Position numbers and translations under genes: made by a program
Shown: positions 12,443 to 24,483 of the stretch, piece after piece
Layout of the letters: each line of letters opens with the position of its first letter
How positions within the stretch are numbered: the first letter of the stretch is position 1
Notes under the pieces: generated by a model
The model's database searches: none
What the model saw: only the letters and a program-made list of their open reading frames with translations
Told to the model about the DNA's origin: nothing
Source: Glomus cerebriforme
Taxonomy: Eukaryota; Glomeromycota; Glomeromycetes; Glomerales; Glomeraceae
Direction of reading: 5' to 3'
Length of the DNA stretch: 42,745 nucleotides
Assembly (NCBI GenBank): GCA_003550305.1
Contig: QKYT01000074.1
Location: 144,242 to 186,986, forward strand

Positions 12443-14295
12443 TCAAATTAAAACAGTAGGAGTCACCTTTGGTTTCTCTTCTGCGTAAACAAATGTAACA
12501 ATAAAAAGAACAACATTTTAATTACATTTTAATTATTAAATGAATAAATCCCATTTACTACTTACGCCAAGCAACCATTCTACCGCTAGCATTTCCACCG
12601 ACAATTACGTTTAGCTTTGGGTGAAAAGCATTGACAGCTGATATGATATCAGATTACGTAAATAAAATATTCTTAAATTATCAAATCAATTCATAGCTCC
12701 GATTATTTTACCTGGTATTGAAGACAATTTTTCATCGCGCATATTCCAAACTAATTCACCAGTAACTGCTGAAATTACATCTGCCGATCTTTTCATATTA
12801 CCGATGACAAAATGGGGATGCAAGTTTGGATTTGGATTCCAGGTTGCTCGGAACATTGTCACCCACCTTTGATAAAAAGAAGGGCTATATTACCAAATTA
12901 TAAATAATCGTGCAAACATGAATAGGATAAATTAAAAGATTTTACATTTACCTTCCAACTTGATTATTATGCGGGACTTGTATACGTTCTTTCAATTTTC
13001 TTTCTTCATTATAGTAAAATACTCGTATCAAATCATCATAACTAGTTGAAACTACTTTATCTCCTGTGGGACTCCAGTATGCGCTAGTGACAGATTTAGT
13101 GAAAGTGAATTCTTGAACTTTACAATCTGAGCCCAGCTTACGAATATCCCAAAGACACATGGTCCTATCCAACGAAGCAGTAACCATTAATTCGGGACGT
13201 ATTGGATTCAAAGAAACGCATCCGACTTTCCTATCATGAAGATCGTAACCGGTAAAAACATTTATAGGTTGACGGATGTCCTTTATTCCAACAGTCCCTT
13301 CATTTGTTGAAAAGTAAATTATTTGCCCTGTTGAATCCATATCAAAGTGAGTATAAGTATACTCATTATCAACGAAAGCTTCTATAGACTTGGCCTGATT
13401 AAGATCAAGGTAACGAATTGATCCGTCATATGAAGATGTAAAGAGCAAATTTGAATCTGTCGGAGAATATTGAGAATACGTTATGGTTTTTGTGTGTGCG
13501 TTGAACATGAAAGTTCGACATTCTTCATGGCCATATTCGTTCATATTTATTTCATTAATATCCCAAAAACCCAAAGAGCCTTGCTTATCACCCGCAGATA
13601 CTAATATCTTGTCTTTCGAGGGATGAACGGATACGCAATATATTCTATCAGGGGTTACTTTAACAGATGACCAATCTTCAGTCTTTTTGAGATTAAGTGA
13701 TCTACATCTCCACCGTACTGCACTTAAACCCTCTTTGCCACCTGGAACTGAATCGAAATTAATTTCATTCGTTGGAGCTTTATCAGCCACATCATCTTTT
13801 CTAGAATCCTTGGCCATTGATAAATCAGAAAGAATGCCTATAAATCTATTAGTATCATCAACAGATGTCTTGTTAGCACGAATCGCGTGCAAGGCAAGGA
13901 TGCCTTCTAGACGAGCTCTTTTCTCCTCTTTAACAATTTCTTCTTCAGCCTTCCTTTTTTCTTCTGGCGCTTCTGGTTTAACACCACGTAAGCGTAAAGA
14001 ATGCCGTATAGGCTGTTTTTTTTCAGGTTTAGGCCTTGGCTTTGGCTTGGGTTTTGGAGCTGGCCTAAAGGACTTAACAATCTCCGGTATGCGGAGCTGC
14101 TGAAGGATTTCCTCATTTCGACGAATATTTTCTTGACGTTGTCGCTCGCTATTAAATAATATAGTATATAAAAAAAAAATCTTCATAATAACTCTAATAA
14201 ATAACGCGTTCGAAAGCTTACAAAAGATTTACTCACTATTCATTAGCAAAGCTATTTTCGTTGCTCAATTTGCTCATTTTATTCATTTTACTCAT
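12443..14295 (-). CDS. CMR1: Cmr1/WDR76 family DNA-damage-binding WD40 protein
   Basis: Five exons with intact phase: 14295-14237, 14148-12952, 12866-12712, 12637-12566, 12480-12443, giving 506 aa (yeast Cmr1 is of similar size). The start ATG at 14295 gives MSKMNKMSKLSNENSFANE and leads into YERQRQENIRRNEEILQQL, the conserved N-terminal helix of the WDR76/Cmr1 family. A (K/R)P repeat and an RHSLRLRG motif follow, then a seven-bladed WD40 propeller with clear blades such as ASLDRTMCLWDIRK and TSYDDLIRVFYY. The family-typical C-terminal blades (GRWVTMFRATWNPNP, HFVIGNMKRS, VVGG-type NASGRMVAW) lie in exons 3 and 4. Known role: nuclear protein that binds DNA and chromatin and takes part in replication stress and proteostasis. 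The last intron leaves a 12-residue tail. Confidence 0.92.
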
Positions 14296-15231
14296 TTTTG
14301 TGAGTATTCTATATTGAACGCGTTTTTGAAAAAAAAAAAATCTTGTAACTTAAATGGAATTTTTTTATGAATCACAAGTTTACCAACTATTCTGGAATTT
14401 TTCCACGCGAAGACTTACATACAAAAATCGTGTTACTCGAAAAACCCAATTCTAAAGATGACACAATAATTATTCATTGAAGTTAACTTATTTTTAACTT
14501 TGACATGTGATCGTATGATGAGTGAACAAACTACTGTGGCTTAGTATCTTAGATCAGTATAAATTGACCTAAAATCGTCTGTAATTTTTCAGCATTATCT
14601 TACGGTAAGTGTTTTTTTTTAAAAAAAAAAATAAAATAAAAATAAAAATAAAAAAGTTATGATAGTTATGATGAAATTTTTCCTTTGGCTGTCTGAAGAA
14701 AAAAAAATGAGGATAAAAAAAAGACAAAATCGCTAGAAAAATATTTTCTGATAAAATTAAATCTTTTTCTTAAATATTTGATTTTGAAATATCCATTTTT
14801 TAATAATTTTTATTCTCTCGGATTTTAGATAAAATGGGATTCCCATGACTATAACAGCTGATTCAGTTGATCGTGACGTTCTATTTGTGAAATGAAGGTA
14901 ATTTATTATGCCGTTCGATACGGTCCGAACATCATCCTATTTACTTATTTCTAATCAACTTTGCCAATTTACCAAGTGCATATGAGTAACGTAACACGAA
15001 TTTTTTAATTTATAAAAATATGTATAATGAAAATCAAGTTAAATAAGTTAAAGTGCTACAAAGTTTCAACGTGGAACTTAAAGATGGGGTAAAAAGGGTA
15101 AATAGACAAAGAATAATATAATAATTTATATTGTATATTAATAAATATAAATACCAAAATTAAATTCCTCAATTTCCTTCACTTAATACCTTTATTTAAT
15201 AAAAAAAAAAAATCTAAAAAATTCTGTTAAT
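14296..15231. other. Divergent intergenic region between CMR1 and the 210-aa gene
   Basis: The 936-bp region lies between two start codons on opposite strands. A TTACGGTAAGTG word at about 14599 and a TTTTAG at about 14823 look like a donor and an acceptor, so a spliced non-coding leader for the plus-strand gene is possible. This is not proven. No protein-coding signal was seen. Confidence 0.4.
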
Positions 15232-15864
15232 ATGTCTCAAAATCCTATATCGGTCGTTGTTAATAACAAACGTCTTAGCATGATGTTTCTATCTACACCG
15301 CCTCCACCTTTTATCGAATCTAAAAACCAAGAAAATTTTAAATTATGTAGAGTAAACTTAAATGGAGTTTGCCTCCCACCATCACCGAATGAAATAGATA
15401 GATATGAAAAATGGCATGATAATAATCAAGATGATTATTTTTCTTTTCCTGCAAATTACTTGGCGACGCCAAATAAGGCTCGTTCAAAACATTCCAATCA
15501 GGCATTTGCTAGATTAGAAACACTTAAAGAAAATAATAATATCCCGTCTACCAAACTGTCACAAAAAGCTATCGTAGAATCACCAAAGACTACAACAAAT
15601 GAAGAGAATCTGGTTCTACAATTAGAAGATACAGCAATACCTCCCATGTCACCATCATGCTCGACTTCAACTTCTGAAGAATCCGATATCGATGATTTAA
15701 ACCAGGAAAATTCCAATGTTATTTCTAAACCTCCAGTGTTGCAAAAACATTTAACTAGAGAATTTGATTCTTATGTATCTGAATTTATTCGCCATAGCGA
15801 ATTTACTATGAAAGTTGCAAAGAAACGGGAAACCCCTTCTGTCTTCGGAAATTTCTTTAACTAA
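15232..15864 (+). CDS. Unrecognised 210-aa protein, probably disordered
   Basis: A single uninterrupted frame starts at an ATG after an AT-rich leader and ends in TAA, with no intron needed. I do not recognise a family. The protein is polar: a proline run (STPPPPF) near residue 25, a FPANYLATPNKARSK stretch, a Ser/Thr/Glu-rich middle with PPMSP, and a more ordered C-terminus (LTREFDSYVSEFIRHSEFTM) that may form a helix. It ends in a basic-aromatic tail (SVFGNFFN). SP/TP sites could be phosphorylated. It is probably real, given its length in such AT-rich DNA and its place between two conserved genes. Confidence 0.7.
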   Translation: MSQNPISVVVNNKRLSMMFLSTPPPPFIESKNQENFKLCRVNLNGVCLPPSPNEIDRYEKWHDNNQDDYFSFPANYLATPNKARSKHSNQAFARLETLKENNNIPSTKLSQKAIVESPKTTTNEENLVLQLEDTAIPPMSPSCSTSTSEESDIDDLNQENSNVISKPPVLQKHLTREFDSYVSEFIRHSEFTMKVAKKRETPSVFGNFFN

Positions 15865-16222
15865 TTTAGTTTAAATAATTATTCACGCGCAATTATAATC
15901 TAATTCTAATTACATTGTCTTGTACATAATAAGTAACCTTGTAATATATAGTAGCACATTCATAATGAATTTAGATGCGAATTATCATAATCATTAAAAA
16001 AATATTACGTGTAATAATAATAATAATTATAATAATAATAATAGTAATAACATTATTACATCCCAAAATTTTAATAAAGTTAAATTAATATTTCTTAATA
16101 ATTTGTATTTTTATTCATAAATGTCTTTATCAAATGAATACCAATAATATAGGTTTCAAAACAATTTAACTTGCGTAAAAAATACAATACATAAAATATA
16201 CAAACTAGATAAATTCTTGTGA
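15865..16222. other. Convergent 3' region with TAA/ATA microsatellite
   Basis: The 210-aa gene and DML1 converge here. A run of TAATAATAAT-type repeats covers about 16012-16052. AATAAA-like signals occur on both strands. No gene was seen. Confidence 0.5.
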
Positions 16223-18649
16223 TTAATGCAATGAGGAACTATCGTCCTCATATGCTTCGCAGAGACCACACAAAATTTCTCTTGTTTCCAAGAATTCATC
16301 CCGTGTCAACCCCATATCTCCTTCTTCATATTCATGGTAAAGATTAAATTTTAAATTCCGTAGCATATTCACAAGTTGATGTAAAAAACTATGAGATTTA
16401 GTGGATATGGTGAGATGTGATAATGTGGGAACTGAGTGAATCGATAGGTGTTTATCATTTGGAACTGACATATCAACATATCCATCAGAATTTAAGTGTC
16501 TGAATATCCTAGGAAACGAATTTGGAATAGGGTAAGTAACATTAGTTGAAAAAAAAGATGATCTCCCGCTATTTAAGGACTCATAACGTTTAAAAATTTC
16601 TGCAGTAATCTGGGATGCACTTTTTGGACTTTGTCCTGTCAAAGGTTCGAATTGATCAGGTAATCCTCTCACTACAACGGATTGTCCTAATATTGTTGAT
16701 GCATTCTGTAAGTAGCATATAGATATTCAATTAGATTTTATTTTACATAAATATATAAACATTAGATTTTATCATACTTGTTCTCCATTCAAAGTCATCG
16801 ATAAATCTTGTATAACGTTATTATTCTCCGTACACAACAGCTTGTTAACATCCACCTCACCAAAACTACTGATTGGAAAAGGAAGTGCTAAGCCAAGTGA
16901 TCCAAGCTTTGTATTTCCACGCCAATTAAGCTGGGTTATCAAGTCAAACATAGATGTAAAATTGTGACGCGATCTAAAAAAAAATAAGAAATAACAATAA
17001 AATGATTTGCCAACAAAACAACAACAACTAATTATTATTATTATACCTGAATGGTAATGTAGCAGTTTCAATAACTGCAGCAACAATGCTACTTGTATGA
17101 TATGGCAAATTCAACTAATAAGTAAGACATATATTGTATTAGAGATATTAAATATATAGAGAGAATTAATTATATTAATTATATTACATACATTTGGATG
17201 AAAAAATGAGGACCAAGCATTAAAATTAGATTGATTTGCAGTAGGTGTGTTGATAGGATTGAATAGAGAAGACAATTCCGTCAGTTGTGTAATATTAAGG
17301 GAAAGATTTAATATTTGTTTATAATATGTGTTCTAAAGAATAAAAATGTATTATTAATATTATTCATGTATAATTTAAATATTTTTATTCTACTTACTTG
17401 TTCTTTTGATGCCCAACTTCTATTTTCAACAATTCCAAAACTTTCAATAGCAGTCTTTGGATATTCATCACGTAATCGTTCAAGAAAACTACATGCAAAC
17501 CCTCCAAATCCATCAATTATACTGGTAAATACTTGAAATCCCTAAATTATATATTTGGTATATTAGCAAAATATTAAATGTTTCATAAACTAACAAGACA
17601 AGCTTACTTGAATTGCATCACATTCTTCAGCAAAGAATCTAAAGTTCTCATCAAAAGAATCTAAATCCTAATTTAATTGATTGTAATTAATTAAAATTAT
17701 GCCTATTTAAAGTAAAAACTGGGTTACTAATTACCCTTTCATGTGCCAAAAATGCATTTTTTCCATATGAGAAGATATCAAAAGGCATAAATTCATCTTC
17801 GAATTGATATTGCATTACAGTATTAATACTCTTTGGGTGATAATATATTCTATTAAAATCAGACCAATATTGAACTGTTTCATCTAATTTAAAATCTTTA
17901 ACTTCAGTTTCTATTTCCATTACATTTTCCGTTACTTCTGTGGAAATTAATTCCTCCTAATTTGAAGATAGTTAATGAATGTAAACGAATATTAAGAAAC
18001 TATTTAATCTTATTTAAGATAAACACCTCTTCTTTTTCTAAATTTTGTAAATATTCATTTTTTGGATAAGGCGTTTGAACATGAGTTTCAGATCGCCACT
18101 CCCTAATAATATATAAATTTCTTATAATATTTTAATTGTGTATATATATATAAAATACAATTATTTACCAAGTAGATTCAAATTCTCCTGTAGTCTCTTC
18201 ATAAAGCCGATTAATTTTCTTTAGAGAACCAAAGCCTCCTGAATAGTTTTTGTCTCTATTGTTAATAATCAAAAACTTTAAAAACTTTATAAATATTAAC
18301 TAACCCTTTAAGTCATACACCAATAGTCGCGGTGTATAAGTTTCAATACCCTTTTACATAAAAATTAACTTAGCTATGATATATTTACAAGAATGCATAT
18401 TTAACTAATATAAATTAACAAACCCTCTGATTAACTCCTGCACGAAATAAAGTATCATGAATAATTTCTGGCTTAGGAGCATTTAAACATTCATTAAAAG
18501 TAAAATATGCTTCCTATAAAATAAGCAATGTTAGTATTAAACAACAAAAATAATGGGGTTTAAAGAATGCTGTCAACCTGAGAATTCCAAAAATGTGTTC
18601 CCACGAAATTTGCAAAATGTCCAAACTGCAAAGTCAGTATCTCGTGCAT
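16223..18649 (-). CDS. DML1: Dml1/Misato tubulin-like protein
   Basis: Twelve short exons: 18649-18578, 18513-18424, 18350-18305, 18253-18169, 18102-18027, 17956-17735, 17667-17608, 17541-17398, 17332-17192, 17114-17047, 16973-16778, 16705-16223. The phase is intact and gives 560 aa. The N-terminus has LQFGHFANFVGTHFWNSQ, the Misato version of the tubulin start, followed by GIETYTPRLLVYDLKG and GGFGSLKKINRLYE. The Misato hallmark YYHPKSI and the FRFFAEECDAIQGFQVFTS block follow. The tubulin glycine loop is replaced by DGFGGFACSFLERL. Yeast Dml1 is needed for mitochondrial DNA and mitochondrial inheritance; animal Misato acts in spindle and mitochondrial morphology. The first intron starts CAG|GTTGAC, and exon 4 uses an AG just 2 bp after another AG (tagag|AC). 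Two CACGTG palindromes lie just upstream. Confidence 0.93.
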
Positions 18650-18714
18650 TATGAGCTTTAAAGTGGTCAGAATTAAAAGTATCAAAGTATCAGATTATCA
18701 AACTGATAACGAAT

Positions 18715-18726
18715 TATCACGTGATA
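18715..18726. promoter_or_regulatory. TATCACGTGATA palindrome, proximal to DML1
   Basis: A perfect 12-bp palindrome centred on CACGTG lies 66 bp upstream of the DML1 start codon. An identical copy lies at 18756-18767. CACGTG is the core site of fungal bHLH factors such as Cbf1. Confidence 0.5.
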
Positions 18727-18755
18727 TGTGTATTTAAGTTATAGTTAGGAGTAAA

Positions 18756-18767
18756 TATCACGTGATA
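18756..18767. promoter_or_regulatory. TATCACGTGATA palindrome, distal to DML1
   Basis: Exact second copy of the proximal palindrome, 41 bp away start to start (close to four helical turns), so two dimers could bind on the same face. Function is inferred only from sequence. Confidence 0.5.
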
Positions 18768-19260
18768 GTGATTTTTTTATGGGGATTTCTTTAGATGTTC
18801 CTGGCGTCTAACGCTACTGTAGTTAGATTATTTTATTTCATTTTGATCATATATCATTATAGTGAGCTTAATAAAAAATAGATTATTATACAACAGTGAA
18901 ATTCGATATGGTCATATACCAATCCATAAGTAAAAAACCTCGATATAATGGAATAGACGTCCAGAACATATTAATCTATAATAAATCTACCAATATAATG
19001 GATTTTTGGAATATTTTCTGGACCGTTCGAATTCTATTGTGTACTTAAAGGCTTGCATTATTTTAATAATATGATCAAAGTCTATTCATTCTAGTAAAAG
19101 AAAATTCTGATCAAATAAATGTGAACTATTTATTGTATATTAAATTAAATTAAACTAAATACTTGTAAACATTTCATATTTATTTTTTAAAATCGAATTA
19201 CAAGTTGTATACTCAAATTCAAATTAATAAAAAAACATAATTTAAACTATATACATATAA

Positions 19261-20531
19261 TTAATACTCTACCGGATCGTCCTTGCTATCAACTGTATTC
19301 ACAACATCCTTAGTCGGAATGTCTTCATGGACCGTATCATTAGCATCAGTGTAATCCTCTTCAGCACTGGTTGGCACTACTTCTGCAGTACTTTCCAATT
19401 TATCTACTGCAATATTCTCCCCTTGATCTTCAACCTTTTCGGAAGGTTCTTCAATTTTCACATCTGGCTGTTCAGTTTTGTTGTCCTCTAGATTTTCTTC
19501 AATATCTTCTTTAACACGTTGATCCTCTTCTTCATTAGATTTCTCAACCATTTCAATTTCATCTTCTTCAGCATTATTATCATCCTCGTTTGTTGAGTTT
19601 TCATCTTGATGTATTGAAGAAGAAAGTGTCAATGCTAAATGGCGTTTCTGCACCGCTATAGTCTCTAACATTGGTTGAGATAATCTAGCTGGAAGATAAT
19701 ATAAAGGAGGTTCAGTAGTAGTGCAAAGAAAATTGGCCAGATTCCTCTTTTGATTCTTCCAGCATTCTTTCTATAGAATCAAAAATATAATTAGTTAAAT
19801 TTTGGAGAATTCGTTATAATCTATAAATAAATATTACGATTTCTACCAAATCATTTATTCTTTTTTCTTCAGCCTCTCTTTTTTCTCTTGCAACTTTTTC
19901 TTTTCGTTCTTGCTCTTCTCTTTTCATTTTTTCAACCAATTCTTCATGATCTTTTTTTAACTTTTCTTGAAGTTTTTGATCAATTTGCTCACGTTTGATT
20001 TCCTAAATAATAATAATAATAATTCAGTAAAAACAAGTAAAAAGTAAATGTCTTTAGACTTCAATATTAACATACAGCTTCAGTTTTATTTTGACTTTCA
20101 TTTTTAAACTTAGTTAGAGTGCCTAGTAGCACTCCGAATAATCTTTGACTTCGCTTCTTGACTTCATTGTTTGTCATATCCAATCGAGGTCTTTTAGCCT
20201 AAAGAGTTTTTAAAAAATATATGTTATGTAAAGAATTGGTTATATTTAGTTAATTATGAATTCTTAAAAAATCAATTACCTACCTCTTCTGTATTATGTC
20301 TAGAGAAATCACTACTCGCACGCCGCTTCGGCAAAGCATCACTACGACTAGAACGCTTAGCAGTAGAAGTAGAAGGGACCACAATGCTCGAGGTTACCAC
20401 AGTTTGACTGTAAATATATAACCCGAAAATTTCAGTTATCTTTTCAAAACAGATCAGACAATTTGAAATTAAAAAATTTACCTAGGAACAACATCAGCAT
20501 TGTTATCGAGCTCAGAGATGTCTGTTGCCAT
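19261..20531 (-). CDS. PNN: Pinin (pinin/SDK/memA domain), splicing factor
   Basis: Five exons with intact phase: 20531-20482, 20407-20284, 20198-20076, 20002-19838, 19770-19261, giving 323 aa. Residues about 58-100 hold the pinin core: KKRSQRLFGVLLGTLTKFKN, matching the family's RRMFGxLLGTLqkF. A long Glu/Lys/Arg coiled coil (IDQKLQEKLKKDHEELVEKM) spans about 100-155. The conserved block WKNQKRNLANFLCTTTEPPL followed by YYLP comes next; this is typical of pinin. The C-terminal ~130 residues are very acidic and probably disordered. Animal pinin (about 700 aa) binds RNPS1 and SAP18 in the PSAP complex at the exon-junction periphery; this shorter form keeps the core. The ATG at 20531 is 216 bp from the divergent PRO2 start. 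Confidence 0.88.
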
Positions 20532-20747
20532 ACCTAATAATTAGTATATGCGTTGAGTAAAAGCTAGCAAAAAAAAAAGAATAAAAGAAGGTTTTATTAG
20601 AAAGCGTTAAGTGCAGTTCGAGTGTAATTAAGACAAAGTTCAGGTTCAAGCTTTTTTTTATCGCTTCTATATAACATAATGAATCACGTGTTATGACGTG
20701 TGGATCCTTAACTTACCCCGTAGTGAATTTTTTGAACGAAAAAAAAA
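20532..20747. promoter_or_regulatory. Bidirectional promoter of pinin and PRO2 with a CACGTG box
   Basis: Only 216 bp separate the two start codons. A CACGTG box at 20685-20690 is followed 5 bp later by GACGTG. The PRO2 ATG at 20748 follows an A-rich leader. Sharing is inferred from the spacing. Confidence 0.5.
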
Positions 20748-22473
20748 ATGTCAAATGAAAATATAATTAACATAGCTCAAAGAGCACGTATTGCTGCTAA
20801 TAAGCTTCAATATGTGACTACTCAAGAAAAGAGTGTTGCACTTAATAAAATTAAAAATATTCTTGTTGATAAGAAACAAGAAATCTTTGAAGCAAATAGA
20901 AATGATAAAAAGGTTTGAATGAATTATTTAAAATCAAGTACTTATAAAACATTAAATTAATTTATGTCGATTGAAAATAAATTAAGAATGCTGAGACATT
21001 GGTAAATGCTGGAACACTATCTGCTTCATTGTTCATGCGATTGGACCTTGAAAAAGGAGATAAATTTGACACCATGCTTAAAGGAGTATCTGATATCGAT
21101 CAATTACCAGATCCTACTGGCCAAATTACTTACTCTAGTAAACTTGACGAAGGTTTAGAACTTTATCGTGTTACTTGTCCTGTTGGAGTTTTATTAGTAA
21201 TTTTTGAAGCAAGGCCTGAGGTTGTTGTCAATATTTCTTCGTTAGCTATAAAATCCGGTAATTATTACCTTCAATTTCAAATGATTTATTTATTGTATTA
21301 TAAAGTCAACTAATATAATTAACAATCATTTAAGGTAATGCTGTAATTTTGAAAGGAGGAAAAGAATCTATTCTCTCATTGGTTGCACTATCGACGGCTA
21401 TTCAATCCGCTTTAACTGATACTGCAATTCCACCGGATACTATTCAACTGGTTGAAACTCGTGAAGAAATTAAAGCTTTATTAGATTTGGATAAATATAT
21501 TGATCTAGTTATTCCACGTGGAAGTAATAGTTTGGTGAAATATATTCAGAGTAATACAAGGTATTTCTGATCTTAGACAACCCAATTTTAGAAAATTAAG
21601 TTTATTGAGATTTGTTGTCTTTCTTAAAGAATACCTGTCCTGGGACATGCTGATGGTTTATGCTCAGTGTATGTTGACAAAGATGCTGATCTCGATAAGG
21701 CTGTTCGAGTTGTTGTTGATTCAAAAGTATGTGTTTTTAAATTCATTTACAGACTCAATTCCTTTTACAAAACTAAACAACATTTTTGTAGATCAACTAT
21801 CCTGCAGCATGTAACGCAGCCGAGACACTTCTTGTGGATCGATCGATTCTCTCAACACATTTTATACCAATTACTACGGCATTACAAAACGCTAATGTTC
21901 AATTATATCTTGATTCAGAATCACTTTCTCATCTTCCTTCTAGAGACAGTTCATTAATCAAGGAATGTGTGACCGAAGATTTTGATACCGAATTTCTGGA
22001 TCTAAAAATTGCAGTTAAAGTGGTTGATGGTGTGGAGGAAGCGATTCAACATATAAATTCACATGGTAGCAAACACACTGATGCCATTGTCACGGAAAAT
22101 GAACAAGTCGCAAAGAGATTTATGCAAGGTGTCGATGCTGCAGGAGTTTATTGGAACGCGAGCACCAGATTTGCTGATGGCTTTCGATATGGCTTTGGAG
22201 CTGAAGTTGGGGTAAATTAAATAAATTTGTTTATCATATTCATTTCTACATAAATTGTTAATTCATTTTTATGTGTGTGTGTATACATGACTGTATATAA
22301 TACAGGTAAGTACTAATAAAACTCATGCACGAGGTCCGGTAGGTCTTGAAGGATTAGTTATATATAAGTATAAACTTTGCGGTAATGGACATATTGTTGG
22401 AGAATTTGGTGAAGGTTCCGGGAAAAAGAAGTATTTACACGAGAAAATTGATGGAACCGGAAAGATGGTGTAA
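20748..22473 (+). CDS. PRO2: Gamma-glutamyl phosphate reductase (proline biosynthesis)
   Basis: Six exons with intact phase: 20748-20912, 20987-21257, 21335-21560, 21630-21726, 21792-22211, 22306-22473, giving 448 aa (yeast Pro2 has 456). The enzyme reduces gamma-glutamyl phosphate with NADPH to glutamate-5-semialdehyde, the second step from glutamate to proline. Seen: the N-terminal helix [11 protein letters not shown], the substrate region [37 protein letters not shown] and [14 protein letters not shown]. The active-site block [16 protein letters not shown] carries the catalytic Cys at about residue 260. The C-terminus has [20 protein letters not shown] and ends KIDGTGKMV. Exon 6 begins directly with GTAAGT after the acceptor AG, so the splice junction looks like a donor; protein alignment supports the reading VGVSTNK. 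Confidence 0.95.
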
Positions 22474-23126
22474 TTATTATTTGTGAGTATTGAGTATTAA
22501 ATTGTTATAAATTAATTGTTAAATTTTTTTATATTATGACTATGAGGACAAGAGTTTATTAAGGTATTGTCGATTTGACAAGTTGCATGATCATGTAATC
22601 AACTCATGAATCAATCTTAAAATCTTAAATACAGTATATGTTAATTATTTAATCATTAATTAAATTGTTATTATTATATTAAATTATTGGAGTTATAAAT
22701 ATTATAGATAGATAGATGTAAGTAAATTAGTATTAAAATAAAAAATTACAGTTACTAAAAATGGTTTCTTAATAAAATTATTGGATAAAGTATAGGATTT
22801 AATATATTAATAACAGATAACCAATAACATTATTATTACTTATACTTTAATAGTAAATCTTAAGCCTTGTTATTTCTATATAAAAAATTTCAGGGTTATT
22901 TTATAATAAAATATATAAAAGGTGAGTGAATTTATTCCTTACCTAGGATAAGATTTCCTCTTCCCATGTCAAAAATGCTATAAATCTCAAAAACAGTATT
23001 TATAACATTCTTTGAGACTCTAATAAATTTATAGAGCAGGCAAATTACTTATTTGAAGACTATGGTGATGGATGGATTGTAACACATCATTGATAATCTA
23101 TACTAGGTATTGCTAAACACCAATTC
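22474..23126. other. Region between PRO2 and the IS607-like element
   Basis: AT-rich 3' flank of PRO2 with a GATAGATAGAT run near 22709. The right part (about 22950-23126) directly follows the tnpB-like pseudogene on the minus strand. In TnpB elements this is where the element end and guide RNA lie, but I could not define either by eye. Confidence 0.4.
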
Positions 23127-24483
23127 CTACATATGCATGCATATGGCTCCATCAAGCAACACGCAAAGGAATATCCCCCGCACTCCATTTACATCCCTGT
23201 CCATAATCACATTGCATTCCTTGCACTTGTAAACTTTTCTCCCTCCTATATTCTGTATGTTTCCACACACAAAACATATTTTTGAAGTATATGATTCATT
23301 CTGTATGATCATTTTTATACCAATCTCTTCGGTTTATGTTTCAGCTGTTGTTAGAATGAATAATGTGACCATGTTAACATACTCCGCACAGTTTTTGAAT
23401 TGATCTTTCTCATTTCTCATCTCATCATGTTTGAAACATTGAATTCAGGTATAATAACAACATCATAATTTTTTGCAAAATAATTTACAGTTTTCTTATA
23501 TAATTCGTTCCTCAGATTCTTGATCCTTCTAAAAATTCTTGAAATTACTTTATCAATTCTTTTAGCTTTCTTTTTCTTTCTCTTAGAAATTGAGCTCTTA
23601 AGCTTATTCCTTACTAAACTTAGTTTATCTGCATGCAAGCAAAGTCTCACCAACTTCTGTACATCATTCTTGCCAACCTCTGTAATTTCTTTGATAGATA
23701 AGTATATTACAAATGGAGTTCAGACTTCCAGATCGATAGCCACAAACCTCTCATGTATTTCTTTTGACTTTTTTTTGTCTTTTGTGTATCCATAATAAGA
23801 TCCATTCATTAGTTTTTCTAAAATACGTAAGCTTACAATCATTATCAATCCTTTCTAACGGCTAACTGTTATTTTTTCTCTTGTTCTTGAAATGCAAAGC
23901 TCTCAGATTTCTTGATCCTTCTATGAGATTATATGGTTTTTTCCTTGGTATTCTCATAGAGCTACTGAATAGATATGATACGTAAAATTGATTCCAATTT
24001 TTTTTTTGAAAAATTTTGTGTATGTATGGTGATAGTATGCTTTAGATCCTTTCTGATCTTGAACTTTAACCTGGCATTGTTATCTTTTGAATTGAAATTT
24101 TTAACAGCTTCATCCACAGTTTCATCAATTATATTATTTGGTATATCATCATAGACTTTCTTACTCCTCAATTTTAAATATATGATTGTTCTCAGGAATT
24201 GTATTTTTGAAAAGTTTATTATCTCCTTACACTTATTATTATTTTTATCTACACGCACAATTAAAAACTGCCTCCTCTGCAGATAATCAATGATTGTGTT
24301 ATAGATTAATCTTGCCAATCCCATCCATCGCTTTAGCAAGCATTTCTGTGTGAGATTCGGGTACAATTTCACATTCAATATTCTGTTTATATTTTCGTCC
24401 TTTTTTCTTTTCTTGTTTTTCTCACAATTAATACTTTCTTTCTTTTCTTTTCTTTCCCTTCTATGTTTGGCTGCTCTTCTTCC
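23127..24483 (-). pseudogene. TnpB/Fanzor-like RNA-guided nuclease relic
   Basis: The N-terminus reads ILNVKLYPNLTQKCLLKRWM (about 24381 downward), then GLARLIYNTIIDYLQ, typical of TnpB. The frame breaks near 23960 and again near 23880. The RuvC-I site appears as VAIDLEV, stop, TPF at about 23738-23710 (the family has AIDPGxRTPF): the catalytic Asp stays but Pro, Gly and Arg are lost. RuvC-II is kept as VIIPEFNVSNMM (about 23450). Two stops and a frameshift follow at about 23300-23412. The end holds the zinc finger CFVCG...CKEC and RuvC-III MDRDVNGVRGIFL at about 23200-23165. All three catalytic acidic residues (D, E, D) are therefore readable in a broken frame. Its lost residues and stops mostly fit C-to-T or G-to-A changes. 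Confidence 0.78.
23130..23145. repeat. 16-bp perfect palindrome CATATGCATGCATATG
   Basis: The palindrome covers the last codons of the tnpB-like relic. It could form a small cruciform or RNA hairpin near the element end. Confidence 0.6.

Larger units (their letters stand above)
18650..19260. other. Intergenic region between DML1 and pinin
   Basis: Holds the DML1 promoter (minus-strand start at 18649) and the 3' flank of the pinin gene (stop at 19261). Apart from the two 12-bp palindromes near DML1 no feature was seen. Confidence 0.5.

Noticed and set aside
13687..14103. 138-codon frame on the plus strand
   Set aside because: It is the antisense shadow of CMR1 exon 2; its Gly/Leu-rich tail is the complement of the Lys-Pro repeat.
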